The position numbers were made by a program, and so were the translations under genes. A stretch of 35,931 bases of DNA from Butyrivibrio sp. (GTDB taxonomy: Bacteria; Bacillota; Clostridia; Lachnospirales; Lachnospiraceae), in assembly GCA_024697425.1 (NCBI GenBank), contig JAILFT010000031.1, forward strand, positions 1 to 35,931, given 5' to 3'. Under the pieces are notes generated by a model. That model was not told the DNA's origin. It did not search any database and saw nothing but the letters and a program-made list of their open reading frames with translations. Shown one piece after another: positions 9,569 to 17,472 of the stretch. Position 1 is the stretch's first letter. Each line of letters opens with the position of its first letter.

Positions 9569-9739
9569 CGAGGTAATACGGATTGCTCCACTTTGTTTTC
9601 GCAATCCTCGAGATAATTCGGAAATCGATTCGCTCATTCTTCGCGTATCTTTTTTCCTCATTATCTCCTTGCCATCAAATACCATTGCAATTTTGCATGC
9701 AAGCATGCAAATCGCATGGTGCTTGATGGCATTACCTCG
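9569..9739 (-). ncRNA. Structured intercistronic element, copy A (rseP/ispG gap)
   Basis: Outer stem CGAGGTAAT/ATTACCTCG (9731-9739 / 9569-9577) encloses three hairpins: 9671-9730 (GCCATCAA/TTGATGGC), 9610-9667 (GAGATAAT/ATTATCTC) and 9580-9607 (GGATTGC/GCAATCC). Core GAGGAAAAAAGATACGCGAAGAATGAGCGAATCGATTTCCGA shared with copies B and C. Confidence 0.85.
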
Positions 9740-10784
9740 TAAACTTTGTAATATCATTAAACAAAACAAATACCATGAGTGCCAGTAGCGCCACCATTCC
9801 GATCATGTGAACGAAGCCTTCCTTCTCAGGTGGTACAGGCTTACCTACAATAACCTCTATGAACTGGAACACAAGTCGTCCTCCGTCAAGAGCCGGAATA
9901 GGTAAAAGATTCATGACGCCCAGGTTCACCGACAGAAGAACCGTCAGTGAGAGCATCGTCAGGATGACAGCTGAAATACCGTAGGGCTTAACCTCCTCAT
10001 AGGTATCATCCACCATCTTCACCATGCCCACAGGGCCTGAAACATCGTCCTTTGAGAGCTTACCCTTTACCAAAAGTGCAAGACTTCTGTAAGTCGTCTT
10101 AAAATAATAGCGCACCTCGTACCACGCATACTTAAGAGCCTGTGCTCCCTCGATCTTGCCGTACTCGCCGAGATAAATTCCCATGTAGTAACGGCCTTCC
10201 TCTGCGCTGTACTTGGGCTGGAGAGTTGTCTCATATCTCTGACCGTCTCTCTCATACACGATGTCCATGGGGCTGCCTTCCGCAAACTGAGAGATCAGGG
10301 TAACCTCTCCCGCCATGTACACCTTCTCGCCATCTACGCTGATTATCTTATCTCCCGGCTGCATTCCTGCTTCGGCAGCTGCAGATTCCTCAGTCATCTT
10401 GTCAATGACTGGGAAATTCCAGGCGGAAAAGCTCACCAGGATGACCGCCAGAATATAAGCAATTATAAAGTTTGCAAAGGGACCTGCGAAAAGAGTTGCT
10501 ATCCTCCTCCACACAGGAGCATTCAGGAATGAATGTTCATCGTAACCCTCTTTTTCCTCTGCGACAGGATCCATTCCGTCAAAGACACAGGCTCCGCCGA
10601 TTGGAAGGAGCTTTATGCTGTAGAGAGTCTCTCCCTTTTGTTTCTTCCAGATAGTCGGTCCCATACCGATAAAGAACTCGTTGACCCTGATACCGCCTGA
10701 CTTGGCGATTATGAAGTGGCCGAATTCATGGGATGTGACCAGAACTCCGAATATGATAAAGAAAATTAAAATACTAACTAACAT
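9732..10784 (-). CDS. rseP: RIP zinc metalloprotease (site-2 protease family)
   Basis: HEFGH zinc motif, PDZ segment (AGMQPGDKIISVDGEKV), NLLPIPALDGGR motif. Located between dxr and ispG. Confidence 0.93.
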   Translation of the reverse strand: MLVSILIFFIIFGVLVTSHEFGHFIIAKSGGIRVNEFFIGMGPTIWKKQKGETLYSIKLLPIGGACVFDGMDPVAEEKEGYDEHSFLNAPVWRRIATLFAGPFANFIIAYILAVILVSFSAWNFPVIDKMTEESAAAEAGMQPGDKIISVDGEKVYMAGEVTLISQFAEGSPMDIVYERDGQRYETTLQPKYSAEEGRYYMGIYLGEYGKIEGAQALKYAWYEVRYYFKTTYRSLALLVKGKLSKDDVSGPVGMVKMVDDTYEEVKPYGISAVILTMLSLTVLLSVNLGVMNLLPIPALDGGRLVFQFIEVIVGKPVPPEKEGFVHMIGMVALLALMVFVLFNDITKFTR

Positions 10785-11935
10785 CAGATGCTGTACTTCT
10801 TTCCGAGGAACTCATAGGTCTCCTGCTCAGCTGCAAGAATTGCAGCAACATCAGGATTCTCCACCATCCTGTGGTGGCTCATGGCCTCCTCTATCATGCT
10901 GTAGATCTCAAGGTACCTGATATCGCCCTTTAAGAATCTCTTAACAGCCATTTCATTGGCCGCATTGAACACAGTGGGCATACTGCCGCCTATGCGTGCT
11001 GAATCGTAGGCAAGCTTAAGTCCTCTGAATGTGTCTGTATCAGGTTTTTCAAAGGTCAGTGAATAGAGCTCAAACAGATCAAGTCTCTTTTCATTCATGG
11101 GTCTTCTGTCAGGATAGAAAAGAGCATACTGGATAGGGAGCTTCATATCCGGAACTCCGAGCTGTGCAATAACTGCGCCATCCACATACTGAACAGCACT
11201 GTGCACGATACTCTGAGGATGAACAACAACCTGAATATCATCAAGTGATACTCCAAATAGCCACTTGGCTTCCATGACTTCAAGGCCCTTATTTACAAGA
11301 GATGACGAATCAATTGTAACCTTGGGACCCATATCCCAGTTGGGGTGTTTAAGGGCATCGGCAGCTGTCATATTTTCAAGCTCCGCTCTCTTTTTACCCC
11401 TGAAAGGACCGCCGCTGGCTGTCAAAAGTATCTTCTCGATCTTATCCTTCGGCTCACCGTTTAAAGACTGGAAAATAGCGCTGTGCTCCGAGTCCACGGG
11501 AAGGATCTGCACGTTCTTTTCCCTGGCAAGGGGCATTATTATGTGACCTGCGCAAACAAGAGTCTCCTTGTTGGCAAGGGCAATGTCTTTTCCGCATTCA
11601 ATTGCTCTGATGGTGGGTCTGATACCGATCATTCCTACCACTGCTGTAAGTACTGTATCCGCCTCGGGGACCGATACTATATCAAGAAGTCCGTCCATTC
11701 CGGCCATAACCTTGATGCCGGTGTCTGAAATTCTGTCCTGAAGTTCTTTTGCCGCAGCTTCATCAAACATGCAGACATACTTTGGAGTAAATTCACGAAC
11801 CTGTTTTTCTACCTCGGGAACACTTCTGTTGGCTGCAAGTCCTACAACCTCCAGCTCCGATCTGTTATTTCTGACAACGTCCAGCGTCTGTGTTCCAATG
11901 GATCCTGTTGATCCGAGTAAAACTATTTTTCTCAT
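10784..11935 (-). CDS. dxr: 1-deoxy-D-xylulose 5-phosphate reductoisomerase
   Basis: MRKIVLLGSTGSIGTQTLDVV, ALANKETLVCAG, PVDSEHSAIFQ, VHPQSIVHS. Confidence 0.97.
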   Translation of the reverse strand: MRKIVLLGSTGSIGTQTLDVVRNNRSELEVVGLAANRSVPEVEKQVREFTPKYVCMFDEAAAKELQDRISDTGIKVMAGMDGLLDIVSVPEADTVLTAVVGMIGIRPTIRAIECGKDIALANKETLVCAGHIIMPLAREKNVQILPVDSEHSAIFQSLNGEPKDKIEKILLTASGGPFRGKKRAELENMTAADALKHPNWDMGPKVTIDSSSLVNKGLEVMEAKWLFGVSLDDIQVVVHPQSIVHSAVQYVDGAVIAQLGVPDMKLPIQYALFYPDRRPMNEKRLDLFELYSLTFEKPDTDTFRGLKLAYDSARIGGSMPTVFNAANEMAVKRFLKGDIRYLEIYSMIEEAMSHHRMVENPDVAAILAAEQETYEFLGKKYSI

Positions 11936-11956
11936 AATATCTTCCTTAAATCTGAT

Positions 11957-12781
11957 TTAACCAAGTAACGGCAACATAACAGCTGCCAGAAAATAAATGC
12001 ATGGGATGACAAATATAACACTGTCGAATCTGTCCATTATTCCGCCATGCCCCGGAATAAGAGTTCCGTAATCCTTGATATTGTGATCACGCTTTATACC
12101 TGATGCCAGAAGATCTCCAATCTGGGAGATGATACTTCCTGCAAAGCAGATGATCATAAGTCCCCACACCGTAGCAAAGTTATGTGTTTCATTCACATAA
12201 AGGATATAACCTATGATCCCGCCAACGATCACTGAACCCAGGATCCCGCCTATAGCACCTTCTATTGTCTTCTTAGGAGAAAGAACCGGTGCCATCTTGT
12301 GCTTGCCAAAAGCTCTTCCCGCGAAGTAAGCGCAGGTGTCGCAAACCCAGGCAATGAAAGGTATCCACGCAAAGTATACGCCCAGATGTCTTGTCCTTAA
12401 CAGGTAGACAAAAGACATATTGACCGGCGCATAGATAAAGCTGAAAAAGCAGAATATTGCCTGATCAGCCTTATATTTGGGGAAGGTGACAACATAGCAC
12501 ACCATTATAAGGAAAAATGCAAACATGATGGAAAAGATATAGTACCTGTAGTCCTTAAACAGCATCATCTGTCCGTAATGGACCAGGATCGATGCGTATC
12601 CGCAGGCCTCCAGCATATTAATCCTGCTGCCGGATCCATGAACTCCAAGAGCTCTTGTCAGTTCAAAATATGCGATAAGTGATACTATCAAAAGTGCTGC
12701 CGAGAGTACGTACCCTCCCGGGATAAGTACTGCCGCCAGCACAATTCCAATTACAATTCCACTGATAACTCTAGTCTTCAA
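11957..12781 (-). CDS. cdsA: Phosphatidate cytidylyltransferase
   Basis: C-terminal CDP-diglyceride synthetase signature (SQIGDLLASGIKRDHNIKDYGTLIPGHGGIMDRFDS). Multiple TM segments. Confidence 0.95.
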   Translation of the reverse strand: MKTRVISGIVIGIVLAAVLIPGGYVLSAALLIVSLIAYFELTRALGVHGSGSRINMLEACGYASILVHYGQMMLFKDYRYYIFSIMFAFFLIMVCYVVTFPKYKADQAIFCFFSFIYAPVNMSFVYLLRTRHLGVYFAWIPFIAWVCDTCAYFAGRAFGKHKMAPVLSPKKTIEGAIGGILGSVIVGGIIGYILYVNETHNFATVWGLMIICFAGSIISQIGDLLASGIKRDHNIKDYGTLIPGHGGIMDRFDSVIFVIPCIYFLAAVMLPLLG

Positions 12782-13497
12782 GATTCCTTCAGTCCTCCAA
12801 ACTTACGGTTTCTGCCGGCGTAGGCTTCTACCGCCTTTTCAAGCTCAGCCTTGTTAAAATCAGGCCATGCTACAGGAGTAAAGTAGAACTCCGTATACGC
12901 ACACTGCCAAAGCAGGTAATTGGATATCCTCTGCTCGTTGCAGGTTCTTATCAGAAGGTCCGGATCCGGAAGGAAGTTGGTATCCAGATTTTCAGCAATA
13001 TCCTTCTCTGTTATATCCTCAGCTTTTAGCTCACCAGCCTCTACTCTCTTTGCAACCTTTCTGACAGCCCTTGTTATCTCGTCTCTGCTGCCGTAATTGA
13101 TGGCAATGGTAAAGGTAAGTCCTGTGTTGCCTGCAGTTGTATCCTCAAGCTCTTTGATAGCCTTCTGGATATCCTCTGAAAGCAGAGAGCGCTCACCGAT
13201 GACACGGCAGCGCACGTTGTTTTTCATGGACTTCTTTATACTGGTTTTAAGATAATTGCGAAGGATCGTCATGAGGGCAGAAACCTCTGCCTCAGGACGA
13301 CTCCAATTTTCAGTAGAAAATGCATATACTGTCAGGTATTTGATCCCCATGTCCCTGGCGTCCACAAGGATGTCTTCAACAGCTTTTGCTCCCTGCATAT
13401 GTCCATAGTTTCTGGGCATTCCCTTTGCCTTGGCCCATCTTCCGTTGCCATCAAGAATAATGGCTACATGTGCGGGAATATTATTTACATTATCCAT
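12778..13497 (-). CDS. uppS: Isoprenyl transferase (undecaprenyl diphosphate synthase)
   Basis: HVAIILDGNGRWAKAKGMPRNYGHMQGAKAV, YAFSTENWSRP, DPDLLIRTCNEQRISNYLLWQCAYTEFYF. Confidence 0.97.
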   Translation of the reverse strand: MDNVNNIPAHVAIILDGNGRWAKAKGMPRNYGHMQGAKAVEDILVDARDMGIKYLTVYAFSTENWSRPEAEVSALMTILRNYLKTSIKKSMKNNVRCRVIGERSLLSEDIQKAIKELEDTTAGNTGLTFTIAINYGSRDEITRAVRKVAKRVEAGELKAEDITEKDIAENLDTNFLPDPDLLIRTCNEQRISNYLLWQCAYTEFYFTPVAWPDFNKAELEKAVEAYAGRNRKFGGLKES

Positions 13498-13511
13498 TTA
13501 TATCACCTGTT

Positions 13512-13683
13512 TGACGTTATACGGATTGCTCCGCTTCGCTCTCGCAATCCTGCGAATATTCGGAAATCGATCCGCTCATTCTTCGCGTATCTTTTTTCCT
13601 CATATTCGCTCGGGTCTTGAAGTCATCGCATGCTTAACATGCAAGCATGTACACATGCATGACTTAATCCCCTTATACCGTCA
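13512..13683 (-). ncRNA. Structured intercistronic element, copy B (frr/uppS gap)
   Basis: Outer stem TGACGGTATA/TATAACGTCA (13674-13683 / 13512-13521, 9 of 10 pairs). Hairpins AAGTCAT/ATGACTT (13620-13665), GCGAATAT/ATATTCGC (13552-13609), GGATTGC/GCAATCC (13523-13550). Core nearly identical to copy A. Confidence 0.83.
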
Positions 13684-14224
13684 TAATTTCTTTATTCTTC
13701 TCTTCAACAGCTGCATCAATATCCTTGATGAACTTGTCGGTTATCTTCTGAAGCTCCTCGTTAAGATCCTCGATCTCATCCTCTGAAACCTCGGTTCCCT
13801 TGAGCTTCTTAAGGGCATCGTTGCCGTCACGTCTTACGTTTCTGACTGCGACCTTAGCGTCCTCACCCTTCTTGCGGATATCCTTGGTGAGCTGTTTTCT
13901 GCGCTCCTCTGTGAGCTCAGGGAAAACAAGTCTGATCACTGCACCGTCATTGCTTGGTGTGATTCCAAGATCTGATGCCATGATAGCCTTCTCAATATCC
14001 TTGATAAGTGTCTTATCCCATGGCGCGATCTGAATGATCCTGGCCTCAGGAATAGATACGTTTCCAACCTGCTGAACAGGAGTAGGAGTTCCGTAGTAAT
14101 CAACCTTGATCTTGTCGAGAACATGCGGATTAGCTCTTCCTGCTCTTATTGATGCAAGATCGTCTCTAAGAAAGTCAAATGACTTCTGCATTTTGTCATT
14201 AAAGCTTTTAAGTCTTTCGTTCAT
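13673..14224 (-). CDS. frr: Ribosome recycling factor
   Basis: MQKSFDFLRDDLASIRAGRANPHVLDKIKVDYYGTPTPVQQVGNVSIPEARIIQIAPWD; TEERRKQLTKDIRKKGEDAKVAVRNVRRD. Confidence 0.98.
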   Translation of the reverse strand: MNERLKSFNDKMQKSFDFLRDDLASIRAGRANPHVLDKIKVDYYGTPTPVQQVGNVSIPEARIIQIAPWDKTLIKDIEKAIMASDLGITPSNDGAVIRLVFPELTEERRKQLTKDIRKKGEDAKVAVRNVRRDGNDALKKLKGTEVSEDEIEDLNEELQKITDKFIKDIDAAVEEKNKEIMTV

Positions 14225-14242
14225 ACCCTAAACCTCCCCTGG

Positions 14243-14938
14243 TTAATTTGTTGTAACGGTAGTTCCGTTAAATTCGCCCTTTGATGCCTTAACAATGCTG
14301 TCCTCTTCCTGGAGAGCGAAGACTCTCATAGGCATATGGTTATCTCTTGCAAGAATTGATGCTGTCATGTCTACAACCTGAAGGTTCTGCTCAATGACCT
14401 CATCGATCGAGATAGTGTCATATCTCTTTGCGTCAGGGTTCTTGGCAGGATCTGAATCATATACTCCGTCAATAGCCTTGGCAAGAAGGATATAATCCGC
14501 CTCAACCTCTATGGCTCTCAAAACAACACCTGTATCAGTTGAGAAGTATGGATGTCCTGTACCGCCTGCAAAGAATACAACCATGTTCCTTGCAAAGTAT
14601 TTGTTGGCTCTGTCCTTGGAAAAGAGCTTTGTAAATGATCCGCACTCAAAAGGAGTAAGTATATTGGTCATCATGCCTACACTTCTGAAGATCTCAGACA
14701 CATAGATGCAGTTCATGATAGTGGCAAGCATTCCGATCTGATCAGCCTTGGTGCGATCAATATTCTCGCTGCTGCGTCCTCTCCAGAAATTACCACCGCC
14801 AATAACGATACCAACCTGTGTGCCGTTATCTACAAGCTGCTTGACCTGAAGTGCAACCTTTCTGACAGTCTCTTCATCAAAGCCTGTCTTCTTTTCACCT
14901 GCAAGTGCCTCACCACTGAGCTTTAATAAAATTCTCAT
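14243..14938 (-). CDS. pyrH: UMP kinase
   Basis: RILLKLSGEALAGEKKTGFD, GIVIGGGNFWRGR, GTGHPYFSTDTGVVLRAIEVEADYILLAK. Confidence 0.97.
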   Translation of the reverse strand: MRILLKLSGEALAGEKKTGFDEETVRKVALQVKQLVDNGTQVGIVIGGGNFWRGRSSENIDRTKADQIGMLATIMNCIYVSEIFRSVGMMTNILTPFECGSFTKLFSKDRANKYFARNMVVFFAGGTGHPYFSTDTGVVLRAIEVEADYILLAKAIDGVYDSDPAKNPDAKRYDTISIDEVIEQNLQVVDMTASILARDNHMPMRVFALQEEDSIVKASKGEFNGTTVTTN

Positions 14939-14959
14939 CTATTCGTTACCTCAAAAATA

Positions 14960-15925
14960 TTATTTATTCTTAAGTCCCTCGAAGAACTCTGAAGGATTAA
15001 CATCAGCATAAGCCTGTGAGCACATACCCTCGATAACAGCACCATTGTTGATCTGTACTGACTGAGACTTGATATTGCCCATTACGATAGCTGTTGTATC
15101 AAGAACTACAGGACCGTGAACATCGATATCACCCTTAACAGCACCGGCAATAACTGCGCTTGAACCATAGATGTTACCAACGATAACTGTGCTCTGTCCA
15201 ACCTTAACGCTGCCCTTGCTCTTGATCTCTCCGGTGATCCTTGCAGACTCTGCATAGATCTCAGCTGCATCTGAATCTCCGTTGATCTCACCTGTGATGT
15301 TGAGCTTACCAAGACACTTGATATTACCTGTGATCTTACCAATGAGCTCAAGTGAACCTGTTGTGGCGATATCGCCCTTGACGATCATACCTTCGGTAAT
15401 GCTGGCAACTTCATCTGTAGGTGTCTGCTGTTCGAAATCCATAGTTTCAATTCCCCCATTTCTTGTTATCATTTCTGTTTCTGCATTTCTATCTGCCACA
15501 TACTTGTCGATATGTGTAGGATTGATAGCCTCAAGAGCGTTCTTGGGCTCTTCGACCTTTATCTCCTCCTGAGTCTGCTCCTCAATCTTCTCCTCGAGCT
15601 CACGAACTTCGTCTACAACCTCTTCTGTCGCTTCAGTGATCTCTTCCTTTATCTCTTCTTTGGCCTCTTCGACTTCCTCAAGAGTCTCCTCGGCTTCCTC
15701 GATAGCCTCTACAGTCTCTTCTACGGTTTCTTCCTTCTTGTCCTCAACTGCCTCATCAAGCTTGATGTCATCAAGACGATTGAGCATGCTGTCAAGGTCT
15801 ACAGGCTTCGGTGCTTCTACAGGCGCCTTGTCTGCGCCAAGGTCCCCAGCCTCCGGCTTGTCCTCAGGCATAAGTGTATTAACAGCCTGTGAGAGGTCGC
15901 TTTTCAGCTCAGAAAAAAATCCCAT
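14960..15925 (-). CDS. Bactofilin (polymer-forming cytoskeletal) protein with long acidic N-terminal extension
   Basis: C-terminal bactofilin beta-helix pattern (IVKGDIATTGSLELIGKITGNIKCLGKLNITGEINGDSDAAEIYAESARITGEIKSKGSVKVGQSTVIVGNIYG). N-terminal ~150 aa dominated by EE/EA/EEVKE. Confidence 0.88.
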   Translation of the reverse strand: MGFFSELKSDLSQAVNTLMPEDKPEAGDLGADKAPVEAPKPVDLDSMLNRLDDIKLDEAVEDKKEETVEETVEAIEEAEETLEEVEEAKEEIKEEITEATEEVVDEVRELEEKIEEQTQEEIKVEEPKNALEAINPTHIDKYVADRNAETEMITRNGGIETMDFEQQTPTDEVASITEGMIVKGDIATTGSLELIGKITGNIKCLGKLNITGEINGDSDAAEIYAESARITGEIKSKGSVKVGQSTVIVGNIYGSSAVIAGAVKGDIDVHGPVVLDTTAIVMGNIKSQSVQINNGAVIEGMCSQAYADVNPSEFFEGLKNK

Positions 15926-15955
15926 CTAGATATCCTCCATTCAATCTTTTTTCGT

Positions 15956-16897
15956 TTAGTTGATATGTTGAACCGGTAACGTGTCCTCGGTTATCGGTAC
16001 TATCACTGTGTCTTCCATGTCCTGGATCGCTTCGATGATCTCAGGTAAAGCCTCTACCGTGCTCTTCTTGTCAGCAGCATCGTGCATAAGTACTACACAA
16101 TGCTTGAATCTGGGCACGTTATTGACTATGTTGGCGTAAATTGTGTCCTTGTTGGCACCGGCTCTGTCATCTCCCGCTGAGACATTCCAGTCAAAGAATG
16201 TCACATCGGACTCCTCCAGATAGCTTGTCAGCTCATGCATATCCACCTTGCTGACGGTGTTGGAGCTCCCTCCCGGGAAACGGTAAAACTTGGCCCACAC
16301 GCCTGTTGTCTCGTATAAAAAAATTCTCAGTTTATCCGTATCTTCCTTGAAAGAATCAAGAGAAGCATATAATTCGCTATACTTGTGACTGTACGAGTGC
16401 ATCCCAAGAGTATGCCCATCATTAACTATTCTCTTGTAAAGATCTGTATACTTGGCATTCGGTTTGCCACAGACAAAGAATGTCGCCTTGACATTGTACT
16501 GCTTAAGAATGTCCAGGATATCATCTGTGTACGTACTCGGTCCGTCGTCGAAGGTCAGGTAAACGTATCTGGTACCTTCTATATCCTCAGGATTCTGGGC
16601 GCCACTTACATCCACCGTGGCGTAATCCACATCCATTTCTTCTGAACCCGTCTTAGCAATGTCCGGATCTTTTTCATCAGGTAGAGCCTCTGAAGCCAGA
16701 ATATCCCTCTCGCTGCCGAACTGCTCTCTGTACCAGTCAAGATCGGCCTTTGTTTTCTCATAATCAGAATGAAGTCTGTCATATCTGACGGCAAGAATAA
16801 CACAGATACAAGTGGGAATAAGGCATGCAGCTGCCACTGTAGTAACGATGAGTCTGCGCAAATATCGGATTCGCTTACTGTACTGCTTAGACTCCAT
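15956..16897 (-). CDS. Membrane-anchored polysaccharide deacetylase family protein (NodB domain)
   Basis: N-terminal TM, then RYVYLTFDDGPSTYTDDILDILKQYNVKATFFVCGKPN, LGMHSYSHKYS, FYRFPGGSSN, CVVLMHDAADK. Confidence 0.93.
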   Translation of the reverse strand: MESKQYSKRIRYLRRLIVTTVAAACLIPTCICVILAVRYDRLHSDYEKTKADLDWYREQFGSERDILASEALPDEKDPDIAKTGSEEMDVDYATVDVSGAQNPEDIEGTRYVYLTFDDGPSTYTDDILDILKQYNVKATFFVCGKPNAKYTDLYKRIVNDGHTLGMHSYSHKYSELYASLDSFKEDTDKLRIFLYETTGVWAKFYRFPGGSSNTVSKVDMHELTSYLEESDVTFFDWNVSAGDDRAGANKDTIYANIVNNVPRFKHCVVLMHDAADKKSTVEALPEIIEAIQDMEDTVIVPITEDTLPVQHIN

Positions 16898-16976
16898 TAT
16901 TCCATCTCTTTCTTATAGTTATGTAACCAAGGTATAGTATAGCATAGAATACCGAACACAAAAAGGTGTTTTTCGT

Positions 16977-17471
16977 TTACATAACACCTGTGATTTCATC
17001 GGCTATAACGCCTGCTACGTATAGCTTGTATTCGTATCTGCTGTCCATGACAGGCACAAAAATATGCCTGCTCAAGGTACCTTCTTTATGTGCTATCGCA
17101 AAAAACACTTCTCCCGGAACAGAGTCGTTGTTGGCAGGATCCACGTTTCCCATGGTCCCCGTAACTCCGACTGCTATATCCGCGCCGTAAGCTCTTTTGG
17201 CTGCAAGCGCCATCTCTCGGGCTGTCTCCTCAGAGTATACTCCGAACTTCCCGATCACCTCCGCAGGCACATTCTGCATTATCTTGGCCTCATTTGAGTA
17301 GGTGATAAAAGCTCCCATCAGCACTGCGGATGCACCTTCGGTGTCTGTCAAAAGAGATGCCACAAGCCCCGAAGTACAGCTCTCCATCGTGGTTATTGTC
17401 AGTTTTTTCTCTATCAGTGTCTTCGTGATAAAACGGAATTTCTCCCGTACATTCTTTTCAAGCTCAGTCAT
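16977..17471 (-). CDS. CinA C-terminal-domain protein (nicotinamide-nucleotide amidohydrolase family)
   Basis: LIEKKLTITTMESCTSGLVASLLTDTEGASAVLMGAFITYSNEAKI ... GVTGTMGNVDPANND. Start taken at MTELEKN (17471), avoiding overlap with feoAB. Confidence 0.9.
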   Translation of the reverse strand: MTELEKNVREKFRFITKTLIEKKLTITTMESCTSGLVASLLTDTEGASAVLMGAFITYSNEAKIMQNVPAEVIGKFGVYSEETAREMALAAKRAYGADIAVGVTGTMGNVDPANNDSVPGEVFFAIAHKEGTLSRHIFVPVMDSRYEYKLYVAGVIADEITGVM

Positions 17472-17472
17472 A

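Noticed and set aside
9560-9769. 69-aa minus-strand ORF and the 14-aa N-terminal extension of ispG (to 9591)
   Set aside because: Both lie in structured-element copy A. ispG has a clear ribosome-binding site and canonical start at 9549.
15512-15892. 126-aa very hydrophobic plus-strand ORF (LLLSLLLNLLLEL...)
   Set aside because: Mirror of the glutamate-rich repeat of the bactofilin gene (GAG/GAA read in antisense gives Leu/Phe/Ser codons). No independent evidence.
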